Assembly: GCA_029558215.1 (NCBI GenBank)
Contig: JAKQFZ010000199.1
Coordinates: 1 to 28,523 of the forward strand
Origin: Candidatus Omnitrophota bacterium
Lineage (GTDB): Bacteria; Hinthialibacterota; Hinthialibacteria; JAKQFZ01
Reading direction: 5' to 3'
DNA length: 28,523 nt
Position numbers and translations under genes: made by a program. Below the pieces are notes generated by a model. That model was not told the origin of the DNA. It did not search any database and worked only from the letters and a program-made list of their open reading frames with translations. This document shows positions 7,253 to 15,361 of the stretch, in pieces (the first letter of the stretch is position 1; the number at the start of each line of letters is the position of its first letter).

Positions 7253-7285
7253 ATGACAACTATTGTGAGGTTTGTAAGCCGATGA
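7253..7285 (+). CDS. 10-codon leader ORF coupled to the propeller gene
   Basis: ATG at 7253 opens a 10-residue frame, MTTIVRFVSR, ending in TGA at 7283-7285. That stop overlaps the ATG of the following gene (7282) as ATGA. It is preceded by AAGGAG (7241-7246), a better ribosome site than the GAGG located 11 nt before 7282. This is the arrangement of a translationally coupled leader peptide. It may instead be chance; the peptide has no run of one amino acid that would suggest attenuation. Confidence 0.4.
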   Translation: MTTIVRFVSR

Positions 7286-10200
7286 AGATACTATCTCTGT
7301 TGTTGTCGTTGTGCTGTGTGTTTCCGTTTTGTGCGTCAGCGGGAGACTGGCTTCAGTTCAGAGCGGACGCCACCCGCAGTGGGTATTCCGAGGAGCCTCT
7401 TTCCACAGATCTGAGTGCACATTGGGTCTACAAGCCTTTGCATCCGCCAGAACCTGCATGGAAGGCTGAAGACACCCGAATGCCTTTCGATTTTGCGCCT
7501 CAGATGGTGGCAGCCAAAGGTTTGGTCTTTCTCGGCAGTACCGTAGATGGTTCGGTGCGCGCCTTCGATGCCGACTCAGGCAAACAGCGCTGGGTCTTCT
7601 ACACGGATGCTCCGGTTCGATTTGCCCCTGCGATTTGGAACGACCGGCTTCTCGTCGCCAGCGATGATGGGTATCTCTATGCGTTGGCTTTGATGTCCGG
7701 AGACCTGCTTTGGAAGCGCTCTGGAGGACCCCATGAAGACATGGTTCTGGGCAATGGGCGCATGGTGTCGCGCTGGCCGGTTCGAGGAGCTCCGGTTGTG
7801 CTGGATGATACAGTATATTTCGCGGCGGGAATCTGGCCATCGGAAGGAATCTTCCTCTATGCCTTGGATCCCCAGACGGGAGATGTCCGCTGGAAGAATG
7901 AGTCAGCTGGTTCTCTGGAACTCGATCAACCCCACGGTGGCGCTCGCGCCAGGAGCGGCGTCTCCGCCCAGGGCTATCTTGCTGCGGCAAGTGACACCCT
8001 TGTGCTGCCGACCGGACGCGCCATGCCCGCGGCTTTTGAACGCGCTACTGGAGAGTTTCGATATTTCCATCTGCAGGCACAGGGCGGTGGCTGGGGTGCC
8101 CGAAAGGGCGCGGGACCGTTCATCACGCTCCTGGAGTCGGCGGGCGATTACTTGACACTGAGTGAAAATGATCTTTTCCGAACTCGGGATGGCGCTTATC
8201 TGGCGCGGGGAATTCCCGTTCAAGCCACAGTCGTCATCAACGAACTCCTCCTCTTCTGTGACGGAAAACAGATCAAGGCGTTGAACAGAAACAGCCTCTT
8301 TGAGAAAGAGGAACGGGTCAATCGAAAGGGAGATAAAGAAGAAGTCCTTGTACCCGCCAAGCCGGTCTGGGTAATTGATATGCCGAGCAAGGTTGGAACA
8401 GGGATGATTGCCGCTGGGAACACTCTTGTTGTGGGAACTCAAGACAACAGAGTTCTGACTGCCGACTTGGCGACTCGGACTGTCATATCAGCGCTGGAAG
8501 TAGACGGCACGCCTCTGGGTTTGGCGTCGGCGGATGGGAGACTTTTCGTAAGCACAGACAAAGGTACCCTCTATTGTTTCGGCAAGAAACAACCAAAGGA
8601 GGCGGTTGAAGTCACACCTGGTCGGCATCCATCGCCTTACGGCAAAAACCCAGGATTTGAGCGGGCTGCTCAGGAAATCGTGTCCGGTTTGTCGGGTCTG
8701 AGTGGCTACTGCCTCGATCTTGGCTGTGGCGAAGGCAGGCTCTCCTATGAGCTGGCACAACGCACACAGTTTCATATTATCGCGGTGGATTCTGATCCGG
8801 AGAAGGTTGCCAAGGCGCGAAAGATGCTGGATTCTGCAGGGCTCTACGGCTCTCGTGTGACCGTACTCCAGCGTAGTCTTGAACAGACAACGCTCCCGAA
8901 CTATTTCGCGGACTTGATCGTCTCCGGCAACTCGGTCAAAGAAACTGCGATTGTCGTTCCCCGAAATGAGATGGGGCGACTACAGCGTCCCTATGGGGGC
9001 GTTTATCGAGTTGGGACACCAGGAAAGATTGAGTCTGGTGCCCGTGGGGCTTTGACAGGCGCGGGTTCCTGGACGCACATGTACGCGGATGCCACAAACG
9101 TGCTCTGTTCCGAAGATACCATTGTCCAAGCGCCCTTGGAAATGCTCTGGTATACGGACAACGACTTTGAGATGCCATCGCGACATGGCAGGGGGCCAGG
9201 TCCGCTCTTTTACGAAGGCCGTCTGTTTGTCGAGGGAATGCACGGGATTCGTGCCATCAATGCGTACAATGGGCATGTCCTCTGGGAGTATCCGATCAAG
9301 AACATTCTGGCCGCCTACGATCAGGAGCATTTGAACGGTGCCGCCACCACAGGCAGCAACTTCTGCATCGAGGGAGACACGCTCTACCTCCGGTACGAGA
9401 ACCGATGTCTCTGTCTAGACACAACGACGGGTGCTCTGAAAGCCGAGTTCACTGCTCCAACACGACCTGACGGCACAGTGGGTAAATGGGGTTACATCGC
9501 CTGTGACGCAGACCGGCTCTACGGTTCGTTATGTGACCAGGGACACATCACCGTATGGGCCTTTGCAAAAGCAGAAATGGAGCAGCTTTACAGCGAATCG
9601 AATCTTCTTTTCGCTATGGACAGGAACACGGGAAAGGTGATCTGGACATTTACACCCAGACATTCCATTCGTCACAACACGCTTGCCCTGGACGGCAAGA
9701 GACTCTATCTCATTGACCGTCCGCTGGCAGAGAGAGATCGCCTTGATTTCAAGAAGGACGAACAACAGGAGCCTCCGCAGCAGCCTGGCGGGGAACTCAT
9801 CGCATTGGATATCCAGACGGGCAAATCCGTCTGGCAGGTGGCGGAAGACATCTACGGTACGCTACTGATCGTCAGTGCCAAACATGACGCATTGCTTATG
9901 CCGTACCAGATCACAAGTTTCAAACTTCCCTCTGAGGTCGGTGGCAAGATGGCGGCATTCCGCGCTTCGGATGGAACCAAACTCTGGGACATTCAGGCAA
10001 ACTACAAATCCCGACCGATCGTCAATGACCGAACCATCTACGCACAACCTGATTCATGGGATCTTCTGACAGGGGAACGCAGAGAGATGAAATTCGCGCG
10101 TTCGTATGGCTGCGGAACTCTCGCTGGCTCCACCTACCTTTTGGCTTATCGCTCAGCGACACTGGGCTATTGGGATCTCAGGACAGGTACGGAGACAATC

Positions 10201-10338
10201 AATTACGGTGGCATCAGACCCGGATGCTGGATCAATGCGATTCCGGCGGGTGGTCTGCTTCTGATGCCAGAAGCATCCAATCGGTGCACATGCAGTTATC
10301 TGATCAAGGCAAATGTGGCGCTTCAGCCAGCACACTAG
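7282..10338 (+). CDS. exported PQQ-type beta-propeller with embedded SAM-methyltransferase domain
   Basis: A 1018-aa protein. Residues 1-20 form a Sec signal peptide with an ASA/G cleavage site. Residues about 20-440 hold PQQ/BamB-like propeller blades (DWLQFRADATRSGYS; AFDADSGKQRWVFYTDAPV; YALDPQTGDVRWKNES). Residues about 450-590 hold a class I methyltransferase-like domain: GYCLDLGCGEGRLSYEL is motif I, IIAVDSDPEKVAKARKML carries the acidic residue after strand 2, and RLQRPYGGV is the late loop. Residues about 595-1018 return to propeller blades (AINAYNGHVLWEYP; ALDIQTGKSVWQVAED). The layout is familiar from planctomycete-like genomes, where its role is unknown. An exported protein with a SAM fold is odd, because SAM is not expected outside the cytoplasm. 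The fold may have another ligand or only a structural role. Confidence 0.9.
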   Translation: MKILSLLLSLCCVFPFCASAGDWLQFRADATRSGYSEEPLSTDLSAHWVYKPLHPPEPAWKAEDTRMPFDFAPQMVAAKGLVFLGSTVDGSVRAFDADSGKQRWVFYTDAPVRFAPAIWNDRLLVASDDGYLYALALMSGDLLWKRSGGPHEDMVLGNGRMVSRWPVRGAPVVLDDTVYFAAGIWPSEGIFLYALDPQTGDVRWKNESAGSLELDQPHGGARARSGVSAQGYLAAASDTLVLPTGRAMPAAFERATGEFRYFHLQAQGGGWGARKGAGPFITLLESAGDYLTLSENDLFRTRDGAYLARGIPVQATVVINELLLFCDGKQIKALNRNSLFEKEERVNRKGDKEEVLVPAKPVWVIDMPSKVGTGMIAAGNTLVVGTQDNRVLTADLATRTVISALEVDGTPLGLASADGRLFVSTDKGTLYCFGKKQPKEAVEVTPGRHPSPYGKNPGFERAAQEIVSGLSGLSGYCLDLGCGEGRLSYELAQRTQFHIIAVDSDPEKVAKARKMLDSAGLYGSRVTVLQRSLEQTTLPNYFADLIVSGNSVKETAIVVPRNEMGRLQRPYGGVYRVGTPGKIESGARGALTGAGSWTHMYADATNVLCSEDTIVQAPLEMLWYTDNDFEMPSRHGRGPGPLFYEGRLFVEGMHGIRAINAYNGHVLWEYPIKNILAAYDQEHLNGAATTGSNFCIEGDTLYLRYENRCLCLDTTTGALKAEFTAPTRPDGTVGKWGYIACDADRLYGSLCDQGHITVWAFAKAEMEQLYSESNLLFAMDRNTGKVIWTFTPRHSIRHNTLALDGKRLYLIDRPLAERDRLDFKKDEQQEPPQQPGGELIALDIQTGKSVWQVAEDIYGTLLIVSAKHDALLMPYQITSFKLPSEVGGKMAAFRASDGTKLWDIQANYKSRPIVNDRTIYAQPDSWDLLTGERREMKFARSYGCGTLAGSTYLLAYRSATLGYWDLRTGTETINYGGIRPGCWINAIPAGGLLLMPEASNRCTCSYLIKANVALQPAH

Positions 10339-10364
10339 GCTGTCTGCGCCTGGAGGTTGTCCGG

Positions 10365-10835
10365 ATGGACTATGAGAAAACTGTTCCTTTTGAAGGGAAT
10401 CTGTCAAAGGTCATCGAACTTGCCACAAGCGTGTTCACTCCCTTTGGCCTTGCCATTGCCAGCAGAAGCGATTCCAGCGTGGAGTTCACCGGCGCGAACC
10501 TGTGGATCACCAGCCAGAATCCATTTGTTGCGATCTCGCGGATTCGGATCCAAGGCACTGGCACGCAGCTGACGCTGACCGCGGATTTGAAAGGTCTCCA
10601 AAGACTGTTCAGGTTTGTTGGATTGATGCTGTGCGGGATGGCTCTGGCTTTTGTCCTCGTCTTTGGGTTGTTTTTTCGACAAGGTGACTTGCTGACAAGA
10701 GTGGTGCTGCCTGTGCTGCCTTTTGTCCCCTGGATAGTCCTTTTTCCGATTCTGAAATACGTCATCCGATCTCGAACCTGTCAGGCATTGGATATCCTGC
10801 TTCAGAACCTGACTATCGTGGGAAGGTCAGCGTAG
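10365..10835 (+). CDS. small membrane protein with two transmembrane helices, family unknown
   Basis: A 156-aa protein starting at ATG 10365, with TGGAGG about 8 nt upstream. An upstream extension of the frame overlaps the propeller gene and is not preferred. The first ~80 residues form a soluble domain (IELATSVFTPFGLAIASRS...; ANLWITSQNPFVAISRIRI...). Two hydrophobic segments follow (about 87-107 and 113-135), then a short tail. I do not recognise the family. It lies 26 nt after the propeller gene and 3 nt before the EamA gene, so the three are probably one transcript. Confidence 0.7.
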   Translation: MDYEKTVPFEGNLSKVIELATSVFTPFGLAIASRSDSSVEFTGANLWITSQNPFVAISRIRIQGTGTQLTLTADLKGLQRLFRFVGLMLCGMALAFVLVFGLFFRQGDLLTRVVLPVLPFVPWIVLFPILKYVIRSRTCQALDILLQNLTIVGRSA

Positions 10836-10838
10836 AGG

Positions 10839-11699
10839 ATGAAGGACAATCGCCTTGCCAAGGGTTTTCTCTTGATGATGGGGGCAAACGTCACCTTCTG
10901 TGTGATGTCAGGTCTCATTCGAAATGCTTCCAACATTGATGCGTACAAGACGACACTCTTTCGTTTCATCATAGGCCTGGCTCTGCTGGGCGTCGCGGCA
11001 ATCGCCGGTAAGATCAAACTGAGATTTGTCAACATTCGTTTTCTGTTTTTGCGTGGGATTTTCGGCGGGCTGGCTGTGTTTTTCTTTTTCCTGTCCATCG
11101 CCAAACTCGGCGTTGGCAAAGGAACCGTGCTCAACTCTCTCTACCCGATCTTTGCGAGCATTCTCGGTGTGATCTTTCTCGGGGAAAGGTTGTGCTGGCG
11201 CAGATCTCTGGCAATTGTCATTTCGTTTGTTGGCATCTATCTGCTGACCGTGCAGCGAGATCCCGGTTCCGGATCTTTTGCCAATTTTGGAATGTATGAG
11301 ATTATCGCCCTTCTGGGCTCAGTTTTTTCGGGTCTTGCGATTGTGGTGATCAAGAGACTGCATGACACCGACTCCACCTACGCCATCTTTTTCTCACAAT
11401 GCGTGGTAGGAACCTGGCTGATGGTGCTCCCTGCCAATCTGGTGCCCTGTGAAGTGGGCTATCGAGGCGGTATGCTCCTGGTGATGATTGGGCTGTCGGC
11501 AGCCTTTGCGCAATTGATGATGACCGAAGGCTACCGATACCTCAGCGTGACGACTGGATCACTCTTGAGTCTTCTGCTGCCGGTGATGAACTTTGCGCTG
11601 GGGGTCTATGTTTTTGAAGAGACGCTCTCTCTAGGATCCGTCATCGGTTCCGCCATCGTTCTGGCATGCTGTGCGGCCGTCATTGCCTTTGAGAAATGA
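10839..11699 (+). CDS. EamA-family (DMT superfamily) transporter
   Basis: A 286-aa inner-membrane protein with about ten helices arranged as two EamA repeats. Recognisable blocks are FLLMMGANVTFCVMSGLIR at the start, LNSLYPIFASILGVIFLGERLCWRR at the end of the first half, and SLLLPVMNFALGVYVFEETLSLGSVIGSAIVL at the end of the second. Members export or exchange small metabolites; the substrate cannot be predicted. The start follows the previous stop by 3 nt (GTAGAGGATG), with a ribosome site almost touching the ATG, so translation is probably coupled to the upstream gene. It converges with the amidotransferase gene, leaving only 19 nt and no clear terminator. Confidence 0.9.
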   Translation: MKDNRLAKGFLLMMGANVTFCVMSGLIRNASNIDAYKTTLFRFIIGLALLGVAAIAGKIKLRFVNIRFLFLRGIFGGLAVFFFFLSIAKLGVGKGTVLNSLYPIFASILGVIFLGERLCWRRSLAIVISFVGIYLLTVQRDPGSGSFANFGMYEIIALLGSVFSGLAIVVIKRLHDTDSTYAIFFSQCVVGTWLMVLPANLVPCEVGYRGGMLLVMIGLSAAFAQLMMTEGYRYLSVTTGSLLSLLLPVMNFALGVYVFEETLSLGSVIGSAIVLACCAAVIAFEK

Positions 11700-11718
11700 C
11701 GTTTCGACCCAATCTCTG

Positions 11719-12780
11719 TCATCGCCCGAGCGGTGCCTGTGCAAGAATCTCTCGCGACTGTTGCTCGGTCAGTCCAACGTGGCGCATGAGCAGTTGAGAC
11801 AACATGTCGTCGTCACGAATGATTGACTGAATCTGCTCGTCCTGACTCAGCGCTTCCTCGCGGGTCATCTGGCCATCTCGAATCATGTTTGAAAAGCCAA
11901 AACACGCCTTTGTACTTCCGTACAAAGCAGCGAAGCATCTGTTGACGAAAGGCACCAAGTGGCAGTCGGTTCGCCAGGTGGTCACGCTCTCTTGGGGTTT
12001 CTCCCAACCCAGTTGCTGCGCAATGGTGTCCTTGATAGTTTTTCGTTCCCAGGGGATGTAGTCGAACACATGGATCTCCCGACAGCCGGGGACTCTCAGT
12101 CGCGGACGCTTACTCATGACAGAGACACCGGGAACAGGCAACTCCCTTCTCTGCTGGAAGAAGGCGTGTTCATACAGATAGTAGTCCTTCTTTAAGAACT
12201 TGGACAGAACGGGTTTGTGCCTGCGCATGAACGTCTCTGCCCGCTTGAGGTGGTCTTTGGTTTTCTCCTGTCGCGAGTCGCCCCAGAAGATCAAGGGAAC
12301 TCGATGTCGAGCAGCCATGCCATAGACCGCGGCGGTGTAGCCGTATGTGCACGCGCGACAAACACCAAAGAGTTTGGAGAGATCAGAACACATCATGTTG
12401 TGTCGAACGACCTTGGGCGCAATGTTGTTCTCGGATGAGACAAACTGAAGATCAACGCCCAATTTTTGACATGCTCGCTGCATGTTCTGAATCGCCTGGG
12501 GTGTTCGAAAGCCATTGTCGTAGTTGACTGCAAGCACTTTCAGATTCCAGACCGCCTTCGCAGTGTAGAGCACGAAAGAACTATCCCGCCCGCCACTCAG
12601 CGGAACAATGCAGTCATATTCGCGCGTTGGGAACCGGTCGAGATTGAACGTGGCGATCAGCGCCTCCTGACCCAGGGCAGGAACAGACTCGTACTGGCGA
12701 CAGAGGTCACAGACCCCGTCCTTGTCGAAAGTCAGACCTGGAACCGTATCCGGCATGATGCATTGGGTACAGCGTTTCAT
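11719..12780 (-). CDS. N-acetyl sugar amidotransferase-like PP-loop enzyme
   Basis: A 353-aa protein of the WbpG/LegG-like family. An N-terminal zinc-type pair, CTQC (Cys4, Cys7) and CDLC (Cys24, Cys27), is followed by the ATP-pyrophosphatase P-loop SGGRDSS (62-68) and CRACTYGY. These enzymes adenylate a sugar and use ammonia to make an acetamidino or amino sugar for O-antigen or other glycans. They normally rely on HisH- and HisF-like partners, which are absent here. The start has GGAGG 8 nt upstream and overlaps the HAD gene stop as ATGA. The related use of such PP-loop proteins in RNA modification is a less likely alternative. Confidence 0.82.
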   Translation of the reverse strand: MKRCTQCIMPDTVPGLTFDKDGVCDLCRQYESVPALGQEALIATFNLDRFPTREYDCIVPLSGGRDSSFVLYTAKAVWNLKVLAVNYDNGFRTPQAIQNMQRACQKLGVDLQFVSSENNIAPKVVRHNMMCSDLSKLFGVCRACTYGYTAAVYGMAARHRVPLIFWGDSRQEKTKDHLKRAETFMRRHKPVLSKFLKKDYYLYEHAFFQQRRELPVPGVSVMSKRPRLRVPGCREIHVFDYIPWERKTIKDTIAQQLGWEKPQESVTTWRTDCHLVPFVNRCFAALYGSTKACFGFSNMIRDGQMTREEALSQDEQIQSIIRDDDMLSQLLMRHVGLTEQQSREILAQAPLGR

Positions 12781-13439
12781 GGAGTCTTCCTCCGATCTCC
12801 TGTGGCCTGCCGTTCCCTGGCCAGCAGGTGTATCTGCCGTTCACATTCAGCGGCCGAAGTGAACAGGACAGACCGAATGCCGAGTTCTTGCGATGCCTCT
12901 ACGTTCGGCTTGTGGTCGTCAACAAACACTGTCTGCTCTCGATTGAGTCGAAAGCGCTCAAGGAAGTATTCAAAAATGTCGGGCTCCGGTTTGACCCTCC
13001 CAACGTAGGCGGAGATCAAAATCCCCTTCAGTTTTGACCAGAAATCAAATCGGTCTCGGATGAATGCAAAAGACGCGCGGTGCATGTTCGAGAGACAATA
13101 CAGTTGAAATCCTTCCGTCTTGAGCCGATCCAGCAGTTCCATGGATTCGGGCAGAGGGGTCAGACACCTCTTGACTGCTTCCATGACCTTCCGAATGTCA
13201 GAAACGGGCAGGGCGGTGCGCTCAACAAAATGCCTGATCGCCTGCTCCTTGGTGAGGCTTCCCCGATCCAATTCGTTCCAGTCTGGATGTTGAAAGATCT
13301 CACGGCGCACTAGTTCGCACGTCCGAGGCTCCGAGAAAACCTGTGTGATGATCCAGTCCACGTCCCAGCGAAGCAGGACTCCACCCAAGTCAAAGATAAT
13401 GTTGCGGACGGGCAGTACTCGTTTGGCTTGCTTCGTCAA
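12777..13439 (-). CDS. HAD-IA family hydrolase (phosphatase-like)
   Basis: A HAD-like hydrolase of about 220 residues. Motif I is NIIFDLGGVLLRWD, with one catalytic Asp followed by Gly rather than the usual DxD. Motif II is YCLSNMH, motif III is the Lys of GRVKPEPDIFEYFLERF, and motif IV is VFVDDHKPNVEAS. The D-x-G variant resembles the YihX/epoxide-hydrolase-type subgroup of HAD phosphatases. No ATG precedes motif I. The frame runs to GTG 13523; TTG 13439 gives a more normal N-terminus, with GAGGA 13 nt upstream, but the start is uncertain. It overlaps the amidotransferase by 4 nt, so it may dephosphorylate a sugar intermediate in the same pathway. Confidence 0.85.
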   Translation of the reverse strand: MTKQAKRVLPVRNIIFDLGGVLLRWDVDWIITQVFSEPRTCELVRREIFQHPDWNELDRGSLTKEQAIRHFVERTALPVSDIRKVMEAVKRCLTPLPESMELLDRLKTEGFQLYCLSNMHRASFAFIRDRFDFWSKLKGILISAYVGRVKPEPDIFEYFLERFRLNREQTVFVDDHKPNVEASQELGIRSVLFTSAAECERQIHLLARERQATGDRRKTP

Positions 13440-13554
13440 ACTTCCGTTCTTTCCTCTTGAGTGTTGTGGCTGCTGCGGGTAGACTCTCCCAGTGTCTCTA
13501 TCGGGGTCTTCCCGAAACAGCACAGCACGGAACTATGAAAGAAGACTTTGGAAA

Positions 13555-15207
13555 ATGCAAGTCAAGCGTGACTTCGCCCTGAAATCCTTCGCTTACACCT
13601 GTCTGGTTGTGGGATCTGTTCTGTTTTCGTTTCCTTTCGTGTGGATGGTTTCTTCCAGCATCAAAGTGGATCGGGAATTGTTCCCCGAAAGGATTCAGAT
13701 ATTCCCCGGTACGCCCAACGCCATATCCCAGTCGCCCTTTATAGACCGCTCCTACTACGAGGCTGATCTCAGCGAAGCGGTTGAGCCTCACGTGGAGACG
13801 CTCAAGAGCGTTCTGCGGGATTTTGAGTTTCCCTATCCTGAGACGGTGGATCGGGAATTGCTTATCGAAACTATCGTGCTGGGTCTTGGCAAGAAACTGG
13901 ATATTCTTCTCCCCCCTGAAGTCTGGCAGGAATCCGAAGCAACTGTGCGAGCACGAGTTCGCGATCTGCTGACGACGGATATGGTCAACGGATTGGTCGA
14001 GAATGTCTACCGTCGAATGCTTATCGGGCAGCTCCGCATTCGTTCCTATGGTCTGGAAGAACAGGAATTGGGCAAGGGCTCAACGTTCTCGCAAAGGCTC
14101 CAGGTGAAAACTCCTGAAACACTGACGCTCGTTGACGCTCAGGATCGAGGAACGGACTGTGCGCTCCTGCACTACGATCTCTCCAAAGGCGACCGATGGA
14201 TTCTCGAAGGCACCTTTGATACAGAGTTCGATGTTTCCGATCTCCATCGGGTTCAGCTCTATCTTCGCCCCGATGACAACTGGCATCGGCTCTCGTGCTA
14301 CGTTGAAAAGTTGGGGGCTCGTTTCGAATCGGCTGAAGTGGCCTATCCGGCAAACTTCGAATGGGGAACCTTCACCTGGCAGGAACCCGGCCCGGAAGAT
14401 CAGACCACCAAGATTAAGACGTGGACTCATCTCAGAGAAGTGGATCGTGGGTCGCAGTATGTAAGCGGTACAAATCGGATTAAGATCGGATTCGTCCTGC
14501 AAAGAAGTTCCCAATTGCATGCCTGGATTGGAAAAGTGGCGCGCAATTACCATATCACGGTTCGTCATATCCCCGTCTGGAGATACGCAGCAACCAGCCT
14601 TTACCTTGTCGTGTTGAATGTTGCACTTTCAGTCTTTTCCTGCTCTGTGGTCGCTTACGCTGTGGCTCGGTTGAACTGGCCTGGAAGGGATTTTTGTTTT
14701 CTGCTGATGCTGGCAACCATGATGGTACCGGCACAAGTGACCATGATCCCCAACTTTCTGATCTGGAAGAACCTTGGATACTACAATACCCTGGTGCCGT
14801 TGTGGTTCGGTGCTGCTTTTGCTGCACCCTTCAGCGTCTTCCTGCTCCGGCAGTTTCTCAAGGGGATACCCAAGGATCTCGAAGAGGCGGCACGCATTGA
14901 CGGCTGTGGGTATTTTCGCGTCTACTGGCACATTATGTTTCCGCTGGTGAAACCGACACTGGCAGTGATTGCCATCGGCGCGTTCATGGGCTCCTGGAAC
15001 AATTTCATGGGTCCCTTGGTCTTCATCTCCGACCAGAGACTTTATCCACTCGCGTTCGGACTTTATGCGTTTGCCGTTCAAGTTGGGAACAATCCGTCCT
15101 TGACTATGGCCGGTTCCTTCATGATGACTGTTCCCATCATCGCCATCTTCTTTTTCGCTCAACGCTACTTCATTCAGGGTGTGACCTTGACAGGAATCAA
15201 GGGATAG
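13555..15207 (+). CDS. MalG-type ABC sugar permease with large extra periplasmic domain
   Basis: A 550-aa permease. TM1 is at about 6-33 (SFAYTCLVVGSVLFSFPFVW). The remaining helices start at about 342 (WRYAATSLYLVVLNVALSVF), and the EAA loop that docks the ATPase is EEAARIDGCGYFRVYWHIMFP (from residue 443). Ordinary MalG proteins are about 280-300 aa. Here roughly 300 residues lie between TM1 and TM2, on the outer face. The later part (about 200-330) looks beta-rich (DRWILEGTFDTEFDVSDLHR; YLRPDDNWHRLSCYVEKLG) and could be a carbohydrate-binding-like sandwich. Start ATG 13555 is chosen over upstream frame extension because it puts TM1 near the N-terminus; the ribosome site is weak. No MalF or ATPase gene is adjacent. 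Confidence 0.88.
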   Translation: MQVKRDFALKSFAYTCLVVGSVLFSFPFVWMVSSSIKVDRELFPERIQIFPGTPNAISQSPFIDRSYYEADLSEAVEPHVETLKSVLRDFEFPYPETVDRELLIETIVLGLGKKLDILLPPEVWQESEATVRARVRDLLTTDMVNGLVENVYRRMLIGQLRIRSYGLEEQELGKGSTFSQRLQVKTPETLTLVDAQDRGTDCALLHYDLSKGDRWILEGTFDTEFDVSDLHRVQLYLRPDDNWHRLSCYVEKLGARFESAEVAYPANFEWGTFTWQEPGPEDQTTKIKTWTHLREVDRGSQYVSGTNRIKIGFVLQRSSQLHAWIGKVARNYHITVRHIPVWRYAATSLYLVVLNVALSVFSCSVVAYAVARLNWPGRDFCFLLMLATMMVPAQVTMIPNFLIWKNLGYYNTLVPLWFGAAFAAPFSVFLLRQFLKGIPKDLEEAARIDGCGYFRVYWHIMFPLVKPTLAVIAIGAFMGSWNNFMGPLVFISDQRLYPLAFGLYAFAVQVGNNPSLTMAGSFMMTVPIIAIFFFAQRYFIQGVTLTGIKG

Positions 15208-15252
15208 ATTGCGTGCCACGAAAGTGCCTTGGTGTTTTGTGAGGAAACTCGG

Positions 15253-15279
15253 TTGTGCCTGTGGCCGCACAAGGCACAA
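15253..15279 (+). terminator. strong hairpin after the MalG-type gene, no T-run
   Basis: TTGTGCC + TGTG, loop GCCG, CACA + bulged A + GGCACAA: 11 paired bases with a single bulge. It lies 45 nt past the permease stop. It lacks the downstream T-tract of an intrinsic terminator, so it could be a factor-assisted terminator or a 3'-end stabiliser. Confidence 0.4.
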
Positions 15280-15292
15280 GGATGATCTCAAC

Positions 15293-15322
15293 TTGACAAC
15301 AGACCAGGAGTTTGAATAGCAT
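15293..15322 (+). promoter_or_regulatory. sigma70-like promoter of the coiled-coil/methyltransferase pair
   Basis: A perfect TTGACA (15293-15298), 18 bp, TAGCAT (15317-15322). The implied start near 15329 leaves a leader of about 33 nt to the ATG at 15362. It follows the hairpin at 15253-15279, so the coiled-coil genes seem to form their own transcription unit. Confidence 0.55.
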
Positions 15323-15361
15323 TTGTTTGTTTGAGACAGATGTGGGAGATTTGGAGTCTTG

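Noticed and set aside
10056..10364. Upstream extension of the 156-aa membrane protein
   Set aside because: It overlaps the end of the propeller gene, and the ATG at 10365 has its own TGGAGG site.
15253..15279. Riboswitch or small RNA at the hairpin before the coiled-coil pair
   Set aside because: It is a simple hairpin with no multi-stem architecture, and it lies upstream of the promoter it would have to be transcribed from.
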